A DNA stretch of 64,000 nucleotides, taken from NCBI RefSeq assembly GCF_015291725.1, contig NZ_CP030038.1, forward strand, positions 1,229,001 through 1,293,000, read 5' to 3'. A model generated the notes under the pieces. The model searched no databases and had not been told where the DNA came from. It saw nothing but the letters and a program-made list of their open reading frames with translations. Shown in pieces: positions 63,655 through 64,000 of the stretch (its first letter is position 1; every line of letters starts with the position of its first letter). The position numbers and the translations under genes were made by a program. The DNA comes from Bradyrhizobium sp. CCBAU 51765 (GTDB taxonomy: Bacteria; Pseudomonadota; Alphaproteobacteria; Rhizobiales; Xanthobacteraceae).

Positions 63655-63744
63655 TAGGGTGGGCAAAGGCGCACTTGCGCCGTGCCCACGATCTTTCTCC
63701 ATTCTATGGAGGAGGTGGGCACGCTTCGCTTTGCCTACCCTACG
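63655..63744. repeat. Palindromic repeat with CGTAGGGTGGGCAAAG ends
   Basis: CGTAGGGTGGGCAAAG at the left and CTTTGCCTACCCTACG at the right are nearly exact reverse complements. Nested CGTGCCCACG and GGTGGGCACG form an inner arm pair. A well-spread intergenic unit of this group of bacteria, here between the convergent ubiA and DUF6101-like genes. Confidence 0.75.
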
Positions 63745-63761
63745 GCACCTCTGGTTGCCGC

Positions 63762-64000
63762 TTAATTCCGCGCGATGATCTCGCGCTCGCCCTGGTGAAC
63801 CAGCAGCTCGCGCGCCATGGCGACACGCCGGCGCATCAGGAATTTCGGGCGGCGGGCGCGGATCGCGTTGGCGCGGCGACGGCGCGGCGCGGGCTTGCGG
63901 GCGCCTTCGTCGAGCTGCGGCAGCGCGAAGAGCTCGCTCCAGATCGCCCAGGCTTGCGCGATCTCGTCGGCATCGGCGCCGACCAGCAGCGGAATGGACA
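63762..64000 (-). CDS. DUF6101-like protein, C-terminal part (runs off the window)
   Basis: The last 79 residues of a basic protein whose start lies outside: the visible part reads PLLVGADADEIAQAWAIWSE, then a basic stretch with RRRRANAIRARRPKFLMRRR, and ends HQGEREIIARN before the stop at 63762. The DADEI-x-W pattern, basic tail and ending match DUF6101 proteins of Rhizobiales as I remember them. Role unknown. The position and stop are certain; the family name is moderately sure. Confidence 0.6.
   Translation of the reverse strand, partial: SIPLLVGADADEIAQAWAIWSELFALPQLDEGARKPAPRRRRANAIRARRPKFLMRRRVAMARELLVHQGEREIIARN

Overview
The window (about 65% GC) reads as ordinary chromosome of an alphaproteobacterium of the order Hyphomicrobiales, most likely Bradyrhizobium or a close relative. 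The pointers are glycolate oxidase GlcDEF, a TorF-family porin, DUF2076 and DUF6101-type proteins, an L36 without zinc ligands, a CIRCE-controlled groESL, a BacA/YddA-like ABC exporter, and many short palindromic intergenic repeats of the kind common in this group. I saw no tRNA, rRNA, CRISPR array, prophage, transposase or nodulation/nitrogen-fixation gene. The genus is inferred from gene content, not from a search.

Layout. 0-2.2 kb: 5' part of an indolepyruvate ferredoxin oxidoreductase gene, divergent from an Lrp/AsnC regulator, with a 30-bp-spaced direct repeat between them. 2.4-4.8 kb: a small catabolic operon (flavin monooxygenase, fumarylacetoacetate hydrolase-like protein) with a broken Ldh-family gene at its head. 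5.0-9.1 kb: a 1371-residue c-di-GMP enzyme with five tandem GAF units before GGDEF and EAL. 9.1-20.3 kb: an exopolysaccharide region (galE, WecG-type transferase, Wzz/tyrosine-kinase-like fusion, methyltransferase, two GT2 enzymes, Wzy-like polymerase, CelD-like acyltransferase); its intergenic regions carry CtrA-type TTAA-N7-TTAA boxes.

20.6-32 kb: mixed metabolism and regulation. WrbA and a pirin lie divergent to a LysR regulator, an autotransporter divergent to an AraC regulator, and an HxlR regulator divergent to an SDR. There are also a YbaK-type deacylase, a haloacid dehalogenase and an amidohydrolase. 32-41 kb: rpmJ, small exported proteins, an alpha/beta hydrolase, a c-type cytochrome, glycolate oxidase glcD and glcEF separated by an opposed ABM-domain gene, then a histone H1-like protein.

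41.4-54.5 kb: TorF porin, BacA/YddA-like ABC transporter, lactate permease, exported unknowns, groESL, a lipoprotein, CheZ, an L,D-transpeptidase and a DUF2076 protein. 54.6-64 kb: a polyprenol-type glycosyltransferase coupled to a ChbG/HpnK deacetylase, hisG-hisZ, a small regulatory cluster, rsmE, an exported protein coupled to ubiA, and the 3' end of a DUF6101-like gene.

How they fit together. glcDEF and the lactate permease point to 2-hydroxyacid use. The multi-GAF c-di-GMP protein beside the polysaccharide genes, with CtrA-like boxes there and upstream of cheZ, suggests that surface polysaccharide and motility are tied to the cell cycle or c-di-GMP. No single locus is clearly a new system. 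The best leads are the CtrA-boxed polysaccharide cluster with an altered kinase domain, the long HisG next to HisZ, the BacA/YddA-like transporter, and the three-gene regulatory cluster at 59-61 kb.
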